The notes under the pieces are model-generated. The model was not told the origin of the DNA. It saw only the letters and a list, made by a program, of their open reading frames with translations, and made no database searches. A program made the position numbers and the translations under genes. Positions 37,901 through 52,900 of a stretch of DNA of 64,000 nt are shown here, in pieces. The stretch is taken from NCBI GenBank assembly GCA_030248225.1, contig JASANE010026588.1, forward strand, positions 62,001 to 126,000, in the 5' to 3' direction. The DNA is from Trileptium ribeirensis. Its lineage: Eukaryota; Nematoda; Enoplea; Enoplida; Thoracostomopsidae. Position 1 is the first letter of the stretch, and each line of letters starts with the position of its first letter.

Positions 37901-40900
37901 AGCGCATGTTGAATTACAAGATAAGTACCTAGGCTTTTTTGTGAGTAGTGGTTATTAAGCTGCTTGCAACCGGTGGTGATACAAAACGTATGTGCCAATG
38001 TGTGGTTCTCATGGATCCCATGAAACAACTGAAAACATTACCATAAATTAGAAAAGCTTCATTTATTGCAAGTGATTTTAGCATTGAAACCTAGATTTAT
38101 GCCTTCGAAATCAATGTACAGCACCCTAGGGTACACACGCAGGAGTGATTTCGTTGCAGTAGTTGATTCATGCAAAATTCGTTCTGGTATTATTCAAACA
38201 TTTATGTTACTTTAGCGGCCGGTAAATTGTTTTCTGTTGAAGTACGGTAACACAAGTTTGTGCTTCACTCAAAGTATTCATGGAATATGGTGAGTTGTTT
38301 AAGTATCGATAAACACACAACACGGTGTTGGTCGTATTTTCACTATGTTCACATCATTTGATTGTACTGTGCCAACAACCGTTCGAAAAACAATAACCGA
38401 AGAGACAAATCTAGCAACAATATACACGTAAATACTTACTTTGGATTTGATTAAACGAAGCAGCGAAATAAGCTGTTAAGCTTTCGTCCTCTTCAAATAT
38501 CGTAACCAATAATCGATTATATGATTATAAACACCTGACGATTCATAAACAAGACAAGCAAGTGTCGACACTAATTTGCCGCATAAAACAACTGTAAAAG
38601 CTATCAATACGATTCCAGAGACTTCCTAAGTTTGCGTCCAGAGCGCTAATGGTCAAACGATCGGTCAGAACCTCATTCAATTATTTTTGTGATTTTGCCA
38701 ACAACGAAATTGGATTGGCTACGGTTCTGCATTTCCATTTGCCTATAGCAACAGCAAAATAATATAGATGCATCTTATACATGTAAAATATTCAATAATA
38801 ACAGAAGTATTGTGGAACGTGGTAGCAAGAAGGGCATTGAAATATTATTTTATCTACATTACAGTCCGATTTATAGTATTCCCTCATTTAAGACAACTTG
38901 ACTTATGTACGGATAAGTACAACATAATTTAGAACAGCTTAAGCTTATACTGAAGCAATCTTAATATCATCTACAAATAATCCCATTTTCATCATAATCG
39001 ATACTGACATGAGATCGATTATTGGTGTTCTGTTCTTTCTTCCAGAAAATGCGAAATTTTAAGACTTCACGCTGTCATGGACATAAGAAGGAAAAATATC
39101 CCAATAGATCAACGCAAGGAAAAATGTTCATTGTTGACAGTTAACTTTAGAGAATTTCATTTCGCGAACGAAATTCTTGGATCGTGATAAAATATTTTAA
39201 TCCAGCCCGCCCAAAGGGTTAGCTACTAGGATTTAAAAACTAAATCTAATTAGTTCAAGCTCGAAAAATTTGTTTAAACTTTTGCTTAACATTTCGAAAC
39301 ACATGGTTATTTGATTCTAAGCACAAGACTGCGGATTCTTCAACAGTTTAGGCCGGAATTTGGTCGATTAAGAAACCCTCCGTAACAATTTTTGGTGTGC
39401 ATTTAGATTCCTTTATATGGCAAAAATTGTCGAAATCCAGCAGAGCAGTGATAATTTATGCATGCCACAGAAGATATTTGCAGGTGACAAGGGTATGAGG
39501 AAACACCAGTGCAGGTAGCACGACGATATAGGTACGTGACTGGTAATGGTAGACGATATATAAATAGCAGGACGTTAACACCTATCTGTAGTACCATGTA
39601 ATGTTGTCATCAAGCAAATGTAGATAGAACTTGAGCGATGAACAAAAATCAGGAATATGCCTCAACATATCGACCAAACGTTAAGAATGTTTGCATAATC
39701 GCAAGAATTGTCCGAGTAAGTTCGTAATAGTAATAATAATATTATAATGTACGAAATCTAAGTTATCGCGGCTATAGTAAACTTCGTCTATTCTACGGGA
39801 GTTGAAATTTTTGTTCTAGCTTAGTGTACTTAGATTACATAATAACGCGAAATTATTACCTAGTCTTATGCGTGGGGGAATGCTGCTTAGAAACAATCAC
39901 CTCTCAATTGACATGTATATATGCATTTGTTTTACGAATTGGCACGAGTAATATAAGCCAAGCTTGTTTATTTGAAGGTCACCTTTCCTCAAATGCTCTA
40001 ATAAGTATACAGATATTTAATTAAGATAATTAAATCCTAGCAGTTTGTAATTTTTGTACTAGATGACGATATGACATGGCCAAGTATTTTTTAAACAGAT
40101 TACTGATCATACAAATATCCCAATGCCGTTTATCGTATGAGATTCTACCGCTTACAGTACCCATTCGTACCTCGCTTGTTCCTAGTAAAGAGAAATCATT
40201 TTTCCTACATTGCAAAACAAATTTTTTTTACACAGGTGTTAAATTCGAAAATAACCTGCTATGTTCTTTACAAAGATCAGTGGGTTTGCAACATTAGGAC
40301 CATATACGCAAAGTCAAAATCACATTCTGTTTGTGTTGATCATGGAAAAAATGCAAAAACTATGTAGAAAGGTCAACTATGTAAAAGTGAAAAATTTGAA
40401 AACCACATCCCGTTTCGTTTCTTTCTCAAATTTTCATTTTGAACAATTCAATGCTGGCCGTTGGAGCCCAGGTTACTTTTAAGGGGGCAGTCATTGCGAA
40501 AAAGGAACAGCTTAGCACGTTAAGATTCGGGAACAACAGCCTCCTGAGTTAAGCTATGGCGTAACGCAAGGCTTATATAGGGACATGGCTAAACCTAAGA
40601 CCGAGAAGATTGAGATGTCGTAATACGAAAGACTCTTCCGCCCCAAAAGTACATTTGGCCGCAGTTTCAAAGCATGCTGACAACAATTACAAGCTTCCAG
40701 TAATGTAGGCCGTGGCACCGTAATTGTAAATAAAGCGTTGCCTTAACTTCTTATCTCCTTATACATAACATAGATTAAAAGCAGGGAATAACCGGAACCG
40801 GAACCGTCCATTTAAACCGGATCCGGAACCGGAACCTGGTCTTCGAAATTTATATATAGTAAAACAGATGATGGAAGAAATGAAGGTATAGTGGATTTAA

Positions 40901-43900
40901 AATGCATTAAAAAATAACTTTTACATTAAACTTAAACCATTGCGATGGTATTATTGCCTTTCTGAAACTTTAAGAGACTGAGGAAGCTAATAATGTTTAT
41001 TTATCGATCAAATATGTCGGTTTTTGGACATTCAGAGCAAAAAATGTCTTCCACTGTACACCATTGCGTATACTGCGTCAAATCGAATGTGCTTACAAAG
41101 CTTGGAGCGTAGAATACATACTTTCCCTGTATCTTCAGTCGCCTCCCTTTACTACACATACGTTTGTTACATGTTCTTCTGTAGGAAACTTAAAATTATT
41201 GGTTTATATCATTCTAAGAGAAAATAATAGATAGAAGGTAATTTTCTGATCAGTGGTCAGAGACACTGTTTAGGCTAGCGTTGGGAAAACAGTGCCCGTC
41301 AGTTAGATCATGATGATAACTTTCTAATCAGAATGCTATAAATGAGACACACTGTAATGCTTCTCGCACAGTTTCAATAAATACAGTTCATTGCCAAGAA
41401 GGCAGTTTCTAGCTGCGTTGCAGATAACGTTAGTTTACTTCAATTTAGACTAATTTACCAAGTTAACGAGCGCACTGGCGGCTGCTTGACGCAATTTATG
41501 TTAGCCAAGCATACCCTAAGTACTTCTGCGTAAGCCATGCTCCGTTACCGAGTTGGACCGGTTTAATTCAAACGTATCCCGCAGACTTCTGGATGTGTAA
41601 AATAGCTGCTACAAGCATCGACCTGGCTTTGATTTAACAAACTCCTGCAGCTCATTATGAAAAATTCCTGCTCTAATTATGTGCCTTACTTACGTTTCAC
41701 ACGGCAAATTGGTTAGTTAATCTTTTCTTTTGCTTGGTTGTATAGCTTGATCATTGTATAATCTATGTTACATATGTTTGGATTACACGATGAAGAAAAA
41801 AAGGTGGAAAATTTCAAACAAAATTTTTAAACCGGAATTCCGGTTCCGGTATGGTTTTTGCCCTTTGCCGGAACCGCAATCGGAACACGATTTTCGCCGG
41901 AACCGGAACCGGAATTCCGGTTACTCCCTGATTAAAAGTGTTTCCTATAAAGTACAGAAACTTTGAAGCGGAGAACTTCGGCTACGGGTTTAGAGAATAG
42001 CGGAAGGTATGCTACTAAGAAAAAAAAAGGACACAGTGAACGAAATCTATGGGGCAAGGTTATCCGCTTATGAAAGCGATATTAGCACAATTGTTAAGTT
42101 ACCACCATTGAAAAGATCAACTAATATCGGTATCTCGTTTTTAAAAATAAGACAGGACGAGCGTGGCCCCATCTATAGTTGTCACTATGTACGATCATCT
42201 ATTCTGTGTGCTTATTTAATAGTTTCGTAGGCTTTTTTAAGATTTTAAAAATTCCCGCTTTCCGTAAATCAGGTTCACCAACCGTCGAGTTTAGACTCTT
42301 CAAGAGCGATTGATCAAACCATCATATTTAGCAAACTAAAAGTATATTGAACGCATTCTTGATGCGCCGCAGGCAATTTCGAATTAAACCACATTGTCAA
42401 AAAAGAAAAAATTTTCTCGCTGAAAACAAAGTTTATCTATCCTTGACCCATTCAAAATCAGTGGAAAAATGAACTAGCCAAATTGTATTCTGTATAGCAA
42501 AACCGCCATTTGCAGCGTTTTGGTCTGGATACCCAGAACCTACTTAAAGGAGCAAACCATTTAACTATGCCAAAACTGAAAACAATGAAGTTTATACTAG
42601 GGGTTGACGCACCATTTACAGTACACAACGTCTCTGGAAGTAGCTTCAGAAAAGCTAGTTGTGCTGTGAAGTTGTAGATCTCGTCGAATCGATCTTAATG
42701 CAGATATTTATAATAAATAGAAATTTCCTTTAGGAAACGAGAATCGAAGTTTAAGTTTGCACGAGTGCTTACTGACGTGTCATTCCTGTTCAGTTCACTA
42801 CGCATTAACCCAACGACTATAGTATTATATAAGCTATGCTTCGCAGTGCAAAGAATAGTTAAAATAAAATGTGTAGAGCAGAGAATTTTGAAATCACGAA
42901 AAGCCGACAGATTTAAAATAAAAGAAATGTAACGAACATCAATTTTGAAACAGCAATGACATTACTCCTTCGATTATACAACCTTCGGAAATTTATCATC
43001 AAAAATTGCAGCGAATGATGTTAGCGGCGTGTGTTGTCTACAATTACAAAGTAAGCTAAATTATAGACCAACATGACTTTATAAATCAAGCGTCGTGCAA
43101 GTCAAAATATCATTATTACAAAACTTAGCGGAACTGCTCGAATCTAGGCAATATTTTCGTCTGGTGTATTTGCAGATCCAGGCAAACATGAGAGAAAAAA
43201 GCTCAATATATTTGTAAATATTGTAAAATCAATACCCCGCTGCGTTTACCTGAGGAAAATATAGAAGTTCGCTTAAACCCATAGCTAACGTAAAATTTTC
43301 GCTGATGGTCGAGCAGCTAAAATTTAAATAATTCATTTTACTAGCTAACTAAAAGTAATTAAATTACTCGGCAGGCACTTGGTTAGTTACATAAGAGTAA
43401 ATTTGGTATTATACGCAAATCTATCGGACCTCGTAAAGACCGTCTATTTAAATTAATAGATACGGGCAATGAACTGGTAGAATAAGTGGCTGCTTGGATG
43501 CTCTTGATGCCGAACAGTCAAATGCACTAACGGAGGATGCCGATCACATTGGAAACGACACTCGTTATCATTTTCGGCTACATCAACAACTTGCCGTCAA
43601 ACTTCATTCGCTTGCAAACAGGGGTCACCACAGATACCATTACGAACTGGTACAACTACTGTGGGGATGTCGCTGTGGCTTACGACCGTGATCATTGGCA
43701 AAACAGGCTGGGTGGCCCCGGTATCGACGTAGAAATTGACGAGTCGAAGTTTTTTCGACAAATATACAACCGCGGCATGGTTGGGTGGTGGTCATGACTG
43801 AACGACAAACGGGCAAGTGTCTACTTTTTCACGTCTCCAATCGCACCATCAACACAAACATGCCTCTAATATTTCAATATATTCGACCGGGAACCAGCAT

Positions 43901-46900
43901 CATCACCGACAGCTTCCAAACCTACATCCAAGGACTGCGCCGCCTACCTAGCCCCAGCAATATACTCACGCCACGGTCAACCACCATAACCGCCAATTCC
44001 TTAATCCTGGAAATCCCGACGGCCATACGCAAAACATTGATGGTCTCTGGGGAAATTTGAAAACCTTCATTCGGCGACACCAAGGTGTTCCTCATAGCCT
44101 ATTCCAGCGAACCATTATTGAATTTCAATGGCGACGACAATTCGCTGAAAATATTGTCGGTGCACTCATTGCCCAAATCGGAAACATGTATCGCGTCTAG
44201 AGGTTAGTTCCAATGTCTGTAATACGTTTTCTTATAGAGTTCTAGATTAAGCCTAACAAAATAAGCCTAAGCCTTAGACTAAGCCGGGGAGCTGCTGCCC
44301 CACCGGACCCTCTCGCACTAAGCCGCTGCGCTGGCTAACTGCCACGGTTTTGGGTGCACAGTACTAGTGCTTCCTCGCCTGCGTTTGCCAGTGCAGTATT
44401 TCCGGATACCCTAACCTAAGCTTCAAGCTTACCCTAAAACTGAGCCCAGTCTAAACCTAATTTCCAAACATCAAAATATGCATTTTTCGCTTGCATCCCG
44501 ATATCGGGAGCCATATCTTCTTGTGACTGACAGTAGACATCACACCCAATCCATCGCCCATTGCATTTTCTATATCATATCCAAATTTGAGCCCAATCGG
44601 TCAATCCGATCCAAAGTTATGTTCAAAAAGGTCAAAAAACCAAAATCCATATTTCTAAAAAAATCCGACCCCTGAAATTGGGCCCCTCCTGAACACATTT
44701 GAAGAGTTAGAGCCCTGAAACCTTTTCTGTTCCAAAGAGCAGGAAAAACTGGTCCATGGGGGGTTAGGGGGATCACGATATTAAGCGGAGCTTTAGGAAA
44801 AAAATTGCTAAAAAAGCCTCTATACCACAAAAAAATCCGAATAAAAAGAACAATAATTTAGCATCATTAGGAGGTTATACCTGAAAAGGGGCGACCCTGA
44901 TCTCGAAGAGATCTCTTTTGGGGGTAAGAGATGATTGGGGCCCAGAGACTATGGGGGCTATACTGAAAAGATGGTGGGCCCCTTCTCTTATTTTCCCCCC
45001 TCAGCCCAATCAGGGCCAAAAATTTAGTCAGCAGTATAATGCCAGGTATATATATCTTTGTTTTGTTGTCTCGAAAATGAAGCAAAAATAAGGTTGACGT
45101 ATGAGGAGAATAATAATGTGGACGGGGGCGTGTCTATTCTATTTGACCGAGAATGCTTGCGGAATATAGCGCGGCTTCAAAAATAAATCTCTATTCAGTC
45201 AAAATTCATGTCCTTAAAATTTTCATTAATTTAATGCGCTACGTTCGTGCAGTAAGTGTTATGCCGATTAGGGCGAAATAGTAAAAATAAATAACCGACG
45301 TCTTCTGCTTCCGATGCAGACCAAACTTTACATTTTAAAAAGGTATATCTCCAAAAAAAGTAATCGCCAGCTTTCAAAAAACTCCAGAAAGCTTCTTTGA
45401 AAAAGGCACCATTATGGGCGCTGTAATATCAGGGAGCAGCCGGAATTCCAGATCCGGCGGAATTGTGTTCTGGTTGCGGTCCAGACAAAAGGAAAAACAT
45501 ACCGGAGTTACGGCGTAAAAATGGGGTGCACCGGTTGTCGTCCCCTGGTAAAATTTTGGCCATCCCCCTCCGGTTCATCGCCTCATGGAAAATTTTTTGT
45601 TTCTCTTGGTAAAAACACCTCAAATGACACAAAATTTGGCAAATATTTGTGCTCTAAAACTCCGAAATTAGTTAAATATTATATAATTTAAATGTTGTTA
45701 AATTTGCTTCAAAATCGTATTATCTATCAAGGAAAAGCGTTTACGACAAGATTTTTAAACCTGATTCTTTCGGCAAAGTGCTCCCTGGTTCCGAACCAGC
45801 TCCCCTCACGTACTGCTACAACCCCCTCTCCCATCCATGCCCCTCATAATTCAGCGAATAGAGAGCCCGGTATATATATTAGGGAGTAAGCGAAATTCTG
45901 GTTTCGGCAAAAGTCATGTCGCGGTTGCCATTGCGGCAAAAGGCAAAAACAATACCGGAACCGGAATTCCGGTTAAAAAAGTTTGTTTACAATTTTCCAC
46001 ATTTTGCTTCATCTATGATCCAGACATGTAATATTGTATAACATTGTTCAAGTAATCAAACAAAACAGGAGATTACCTCTGCAAATTGCCCTGTGAAACG
46101 TTAGTAGGACACAATTTAAGTAAGAATTTTTAATTTTGAACCTGCAGGAGTTTGTTAATAAAACAAAGCCATGTCGATGTTTATAGCAGCTGTTTTACCC
46201 ATTCAGCAGTATACGGTGTATGTTAGAATTAATCCGTTTCATCTCTGTACAGAGCATGGATTATTTAGCAATACTTATAGCTGTAGGATCGGATAACATA
46301 AGTTGCGTCAAGCACCAGCCAGTGCCTCTGTAAACTTTGTAAATCTGTCTACATTAGTAACATTTCAGCAACGCAGCCAGAAAGTGCGTTTCTGGTTATG
46401 AACTGCATTTATTGAAACTGTGCTAGCATTATCACAGTTTGTCTCATTTATAGCAATCTGATTAGAAAGTCATCATCATTTTCGTCTAGCTGATGGGCAC
46501 TGGTTGTCCAATGCTAGCTTGAACAATGTCCCTTGACAACTGATCAGAACATTATAGTATACCTTCTTTTATTTTCTTTTAGAACAATATAAAATAATTT
46601 AGAGTTTCCTGTGGAATAACATGTACCAAACTTATGTCTAATAAAGGGAGGCGTTTGGAGACACATGCGTTATAGGCACATTTAGTTTTTCATAGTTTAC
46701 GCAAACATATATAGTGGAAAGCATTTTTTTGCTGTGGATGTCCAAAAACTGACATATTGATCAGTAAGTAAAGAACGTTAGCTTCCTCAGTCCTGATCGG
46801 CATTAATACCATATCAATACATCATGTTTAATGTAGTAGTTATTTTATATACACTTTAAAACCACTGTGCCTTCATTTATACTTTCATATGCTTTACTAT

Positions 46901-49900
46901 ATATAAGTTTCGAAGACTATAGTCCAGTTCCGGATCCTGTTTAAATGGACGATTTCGGTTATTCCCTGCTTTATATATTTTTTCACGTACAAACCTTGCT
47001 CATTACATTTAGCCCATGTCGAGCACTGATTATGCTACCGGCCGAATCCTTCACGCCCCTTCCAAAATTGTTACTAACGGCCGTTGGATCCACATCGCAC
47101 TTTCCGTGTACTCTCCGAACCTATAACAACATCCTTGTTTCCAGCTTATTGAAATGATTTGTCGTATTGGCGCGCTTTGCCTGTCAAACTGCGTATTCTA
47201 AGTCCCGATGAACTGACCATTGGACATATCAGAGCCGAGCCAAATAAAAGAAACCGCTATGAATTTACCGTTCAAAACTTCCCTGCACACGGTATTGTGT
47301 ATTATAAACATCCAATCCTGGCCCGAAAGAGAGCGTTAGGATTTCGTCTAATTAACCAACATCAAAAATTATCCTAGGGGCAAGATGGATCAGAAAGCTC
47401 TTTACATCTGTTAAGGATTTGAACTTTTGGAATGGATTGTCAGGATATGGTAGTAAACTATAACAAATATTGTGTACCTGCTTCTCATGTCATTCGCACG
47501 TACCGCACAATTCATGAGCTATTGATTGTTTGTATGATATTAATTGTCGTATATTATTGATGGTATGAAGTCGTACCCTGTAACATTTAACATTTAGAAT
47601 AATATTCTTAGGATAGCAGTCGTAATGCACCTAGACATTCGTGTCTCTTCTTCTTTCGTTACCTTAGCGTACGTACCAGAACCTAGTATATTGTTTAGTG
47701 TGCTGTCACTCCTGTTTGTTAATCATTACTCATCAGTGCTCATTTTCCCGTTTTCTTCAAGCGAGGCAAGCGCAGCCGTTATCGGAGTGTACGTGAAAGC
47801 TAAACGTTATTGTTTATCGACTACCTATATACGTTACATTAAGAAGGGAGGACACCTAGTTTGATTCAGTCCAATTGACTGCGAGAACAACGTACTTTAT
47901 GATATATTGTTAATACCATTTCCATTACTGATGTACACTAGTGTTATCGAATGTATTGAGTGCATTGTGTTCCCTCGTAACCGATTTGATTTCAATAAAT
48001 GATTATTGAAAACCCGTTGTGTCCTTGTGTCGATCGATGATATATGTAAGGTATGAATCAAAGGGGTTTGAAATCGTCATACCAGTCGACTAACTGCGCT
48101 CAGATGCGACGTCGGGAAGGTAGCAAGTCTTGGCATGGTTCGCTGACAAATTAATGAGTACGGCTGTTGATCGGAATTACAGAGCGAGAGCTCCAAGCAA
48201 CCAACATCGACGAGGATCCGGGGAACTACTCACTGAATTTCGTTGCGGGAGTGATCCGACGTTATAATCGTCTACGGATTGTCAACCCTAGTGTGGCCAC
48301 TGTGGCAATAAATTTATTTAGCGAAAAATTGTTTTGGCCAACCCTAGCGATTGAAACTTCCAGCTGAGACCAGGATAGGGAACTATAGCGGTGTGGTCTC
48401 CTTGGCCTCTGAGCAGGTGACGGAGCCAACCTCCCTGGGGAACTCAAAGGTAGTAACTCGTTGGTTACGTGCGCAACCCATCCGGCGGGATCCGAACACG
48501 TCGCGTGAAGCGCTCCTGCGGCTTGCTAAGCTTCGTAGCTTCTTGCGTCTGGGAGATTTTCCAAAATGAGCACGTTAGGTCCTCCATAAGGTTACGATAG
48601 CGGTGGTCTAACAAGCACTGTGTGTGGGAGTGCGCGGTTTAGCAGCGTCACCGTTGTTACACTTGATTCCAGAATTGTTAATTAGTGTTCTATTTAAATA
48701 ATGTATGGGTTATTCGTCAGTCCAGTCCTTACAAGTATCCACGACCCTGTAATTTTCGGGTTCAAGGTTGGCTAGCTACCTCTGTTATCTCTACCAACGC
48801 TGCGTTAAATCGAGTTTTGTTCCAACATTTTGGAAGCTTGGAAAAGCCGCCTTTATCACTAAGATAATCAAAGATGACTGTTGATCTCAAATATTATGGT
48901 CCTTATACATTAACCTCTTTCATTCTTAAGTGTGCTGAAAGAGTAATAGATCGGTTTCTTCGAGATGACACACTTGTTACGATACCGTTAAGCAAAGATC
49001 AACATGCTTGGAGCTTTCGATAAAGTCAGCTTCGAATCAGTTTGCTGCGCGCTTATCAAATTTAAGGTTAAAAAGGTATGGCTGTAATTCATTATGGAAT
49101 TTGCTTCCATTAGATATATCGTAGTTCGTACGGCCAGTACATCTTAAACCTATGGCGTTAGTCGGAATTGTGCCCAAGAGACAGTTTTATCCCCAATTCA
49201 CTGGTCACTGGCTATTAACGGTCCCATAGTTTAGCTTGGCAACAATGAAACTCAACTGAGTCAGTCATATTCAGATAACGTGGCAATTATTTTCACAGGA
49301 TATAATTCCAATGAACTGCCAGAGCTGACCCTATTTTGCAAACAAATTGATTGCTGGTGTAGAAGCAATAGTCTCAGTGTTCAAGCTGAAAAAACTTGTA
49401 TCATGCTGTTCTCTGCAAACGCAGGATGCTCACATTGTTTGTTATTATTGGCTTAAGACATTCAGTTGTTGTGCCTATGGGCTTAAGCCCTCCGCCATGG
49501 AAGCTTGATGTGCGCCATCTCCATTTGAAAGTTGTTTATCGCACGGCCATTGTTTGGTATTATCGGCTTAAGACCATCGGTTGGTCGGCCGATTACAGGA
49601 ATTCACCTGGTCATCTTTCCAACGATACTTTTCTGACCACTTCTTTGCAGTGATGTTATTAGCGGGCGTTTTGTTAAACCTAGACGACGGAAGTAACTTA
49701 TAAGTGATGATGTTGCGTGTGTCCTGAAGCTGATCTCGTTTGCTTTACTGACGGCTCAGTTAAGGACAACACAAGTCTTCGATTTAGAATTTTCATGCCA
49801 GATGTGACGTCTTTCTCTGTTCGTATGAGACCTTATGGTACAGTTTTCCAAGCACAAATGTTTGCTAATGCTGAGTTAACGAGTTACTTCCTTGTCCGCG

Positions 49901-52900
49901 GCGTTAAAAACAAACGTATCGCTATTCTCGCTGATAGCCAGGCATCTATGATTGCGGTTGGAATCCACACTTGTCAGCCTGAACGGATCAAGCACTCATC
50001 AGCAGTAATCGCAACTTGATGAATTAATTATTGTAAACACAGTTGTTCTCGTTTGGGTCAAGGAACATTCTGTTATTGCATGCAATGAATCGGTTGATGC
50101 TCTAGGTCGGGTTGCGGCTCACACGCGTTTGGGTGGTCCACTTCCTGGTGCTTGTATTTCTTTTAGCGTTATTTGCCGTGATGCCTCAGCGTGGTTCAAC
50201 TCAGAGCACCATAACTCTTATGGTTTTCATCTGGTACCTGTCGGTTAACAAAGTTCGTTCTGCCCACAGTGAACAAGCAATGGAGCTGATATCTCTCTAT
50301 CCTCAGTCGGTCCGATTGCGATTAGCAGTGCATTTAATTACGGATCGTTGTCGGTTGAAAAACATCTTTTCAGGTTAAGTCTTGGAGACAGTCCAACCTG
50401 CCAGCTTTGTTACGCGGCTGAGGAAGAAGTGCACTTCGTTCTCCGCTACTCTAAATTTGATGCTTTAAAGCCTTTAGAGGCTCTATTTCTGGTCATATTC
50501 TGGTTTGTGATCTTCAGAAACTTGTGAGGTTCGCCTTTGAGTCTGGCAGATTTTCTTCTTGATTCTGGGCTGCCGCGTTTTTAGAGTCGTACAATGGACT
50601 TTTTAGCCTGTAGTACTCTTCTTCTTATATCTAACTGTTCAGAATGCTTTGAATGTCCAATACAACTATATAATGACAGGCTGATAAAAGTGATATTTCT
50701 ATGGCAGTACGCCATGTTCATTCTCGGGGAGACCTCGAAGGAGGCGCGAAATTCCAGCTTGTTGTTCATTTTTTGATGTGTATAATTATTTTCTGAAGTG
50801 ATGGTATTATTAGGTAGAGGTCGTGACGGCTTCATTAAATGACCTCGTGGCTGCTATCATTGTGCTTGCCACACTTCATTTTCACTTTTGTGTGTTGAAT
50901 CAATATTCGAACATGGGGATTTTAAGGGGCGGGGTGAGTCAATATGTAGGAATTTAGCGATTGGTATCTGTCAATGGCCGATTGGGGGTAACCACAGCAT
51001 CCCATAATACAGGGGATGTACCGTGGTTGTTATTATACTAACCTAGTTGCCGTGTAGAGAAACTTGATTGAGATTGGATTTCAGCATTTTGAATTGTCGT
51101 GGAATAACTGAATTCGACTTTCTGGGTTTGATATTAGAATATAGATTAGGTGACCTGTGGCAACTCTAAATATGCATGGTTGCACGTCCAAATCCTGGAG
51201 AGCTCGATACTCCTGGTGGTCCCTTCTCTCCATTTTATGGACAGCCCAGTTGTAATGTGGAAGCGCCACACCAGTTTCAAGCGTGTGCGCTCTGATGAGT
51301 TACAAAATTTTAACTTCATTGATTTGTTAGAAGTAATTTGCAATATTGGTGTTTTTTTGCTTTTAGAACAGTTCGTAATAAATTTTTCCAACAAAATTTG
51401 GTTTGCCCCACTGAAATTTATTAGGACCAAAATATTGATTCTGTATTTTAGATCTGGCACTTATGAAATTAGCAATTCCAACGAGGCCGTACCTGGCACA
51501 AAGATTGTTCTTCGGTTGAAGAGCGATTGTCTCGAATACGCTGACGAAAAACGTATAGAAGGTAAATTTGTGTTCGTTAAGCAACAATAAATGCGAGCAA
51601 AAAGTATGCCTGTGTGTGAAATTAAGGTACTATAAACCGGTATTCCGCGGTTGGCAATTATGAAATGTGCATAGATGAAGATTCTTAACAGTGTTTGCCA
51701 CATTTTTAAAAAGACGCGGTGTTGTCCATTCAGATAGGGACCGGTTTTAGCTGGGATGTAGGCAAAATTTCTGGTAGCCATGTGTGAATTGATTCCGATA
51801 AGTCATCAAACGTACTGATAGTTATATGCTTTCATCTTACAGCGCTACGGTCTCTTGCATCCTGCATTCTTTTAGCAATGTCGATTTCGCTCTCAAGAAC
51901 GTTGTGCTGCCCGATTAGAAACTAGCTTTCGCTAAGATATAGGTAATTTACTATTAGCTTACATAAACGGATCCCAGCCAGGACGTCAACTGTAGTAACA
52001 GTTCTGCGCATTTCTCTGGCTTATGCGCGCTACAGACGTTTCCTCGTAGTTTTTTGATTGCTTACGAGCACACAGTGTTCCACTCATACAATTATACTAC
52101 TAAAGTCTTGCATTATGGAGTAGCACTTAATTTCATTTAACCGTTGAAATACCTTTGTATGGAGCTTCGAAAGGATTTGACGGAAAGCATGTCATTGTGT
52201 TTTTACCTTTTAAAGGTAGCATTAAATACGAGAATGAGATCCAGCAGTCGAAATTTAAATTAAACGACACGATTGGTATATTGTTTCGTTAGGCAGCACG
52301 TTAACGCTGAAATATAACTCAAAATTTATTAAGTGCTACTAAAGATTCGTCAAAAATGATTTCTGATCGCTCTTAACTCATTAGAATGCAATTGGCTCTA
52401 AAATAAAACTTTGTTCGTAATTGTAATATTTTCGAAATATCAAGCATAATACGAGGTGTTCCACGAGCTAAGAGTGTAACCATAGCTTAGCGTAGTACTC
52501 TGTTATTTTTCTGTGCCTTTCCTGGCTTAATTAGAATGTCAGTGCTAATTAGGTGCTGGACTGGAACAACATGTTCGCGAACTCTTGTTTCAGCATGTTA
52601 TCATTTTAATATTTTAGAATCGTTTGTGTTACAAAATTGTAGGAAGTGAAAAAATCATAAGATTGGTAATAGATTTCCTAAAACAATATTTTTAATGTTT
52701 TTTATTTGATTTAATAGAATTTTTAACTTAAGAAAGAAATTTTTGTAAGAAAAACTGTCAAGTCTTTAAGTCAACTTGGAGCGTTTTTACCTCTACTGAG
52801 AGTGGAATAAACAGATTTGACACTGGTACGCCAAATATTTGCCAGGGCACCGAGAAATGCCACGCCAATATCCTTCCACATTGGAGAACCCTGTCTGGCA

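Noticed and set aside
51146..51781. Open frames of 100-146 codons on both strands around the TRAP1 exon
   Set aside because: Only the part 51452-51561 is conserved; the rest is open extension into introns or the opposite strand.
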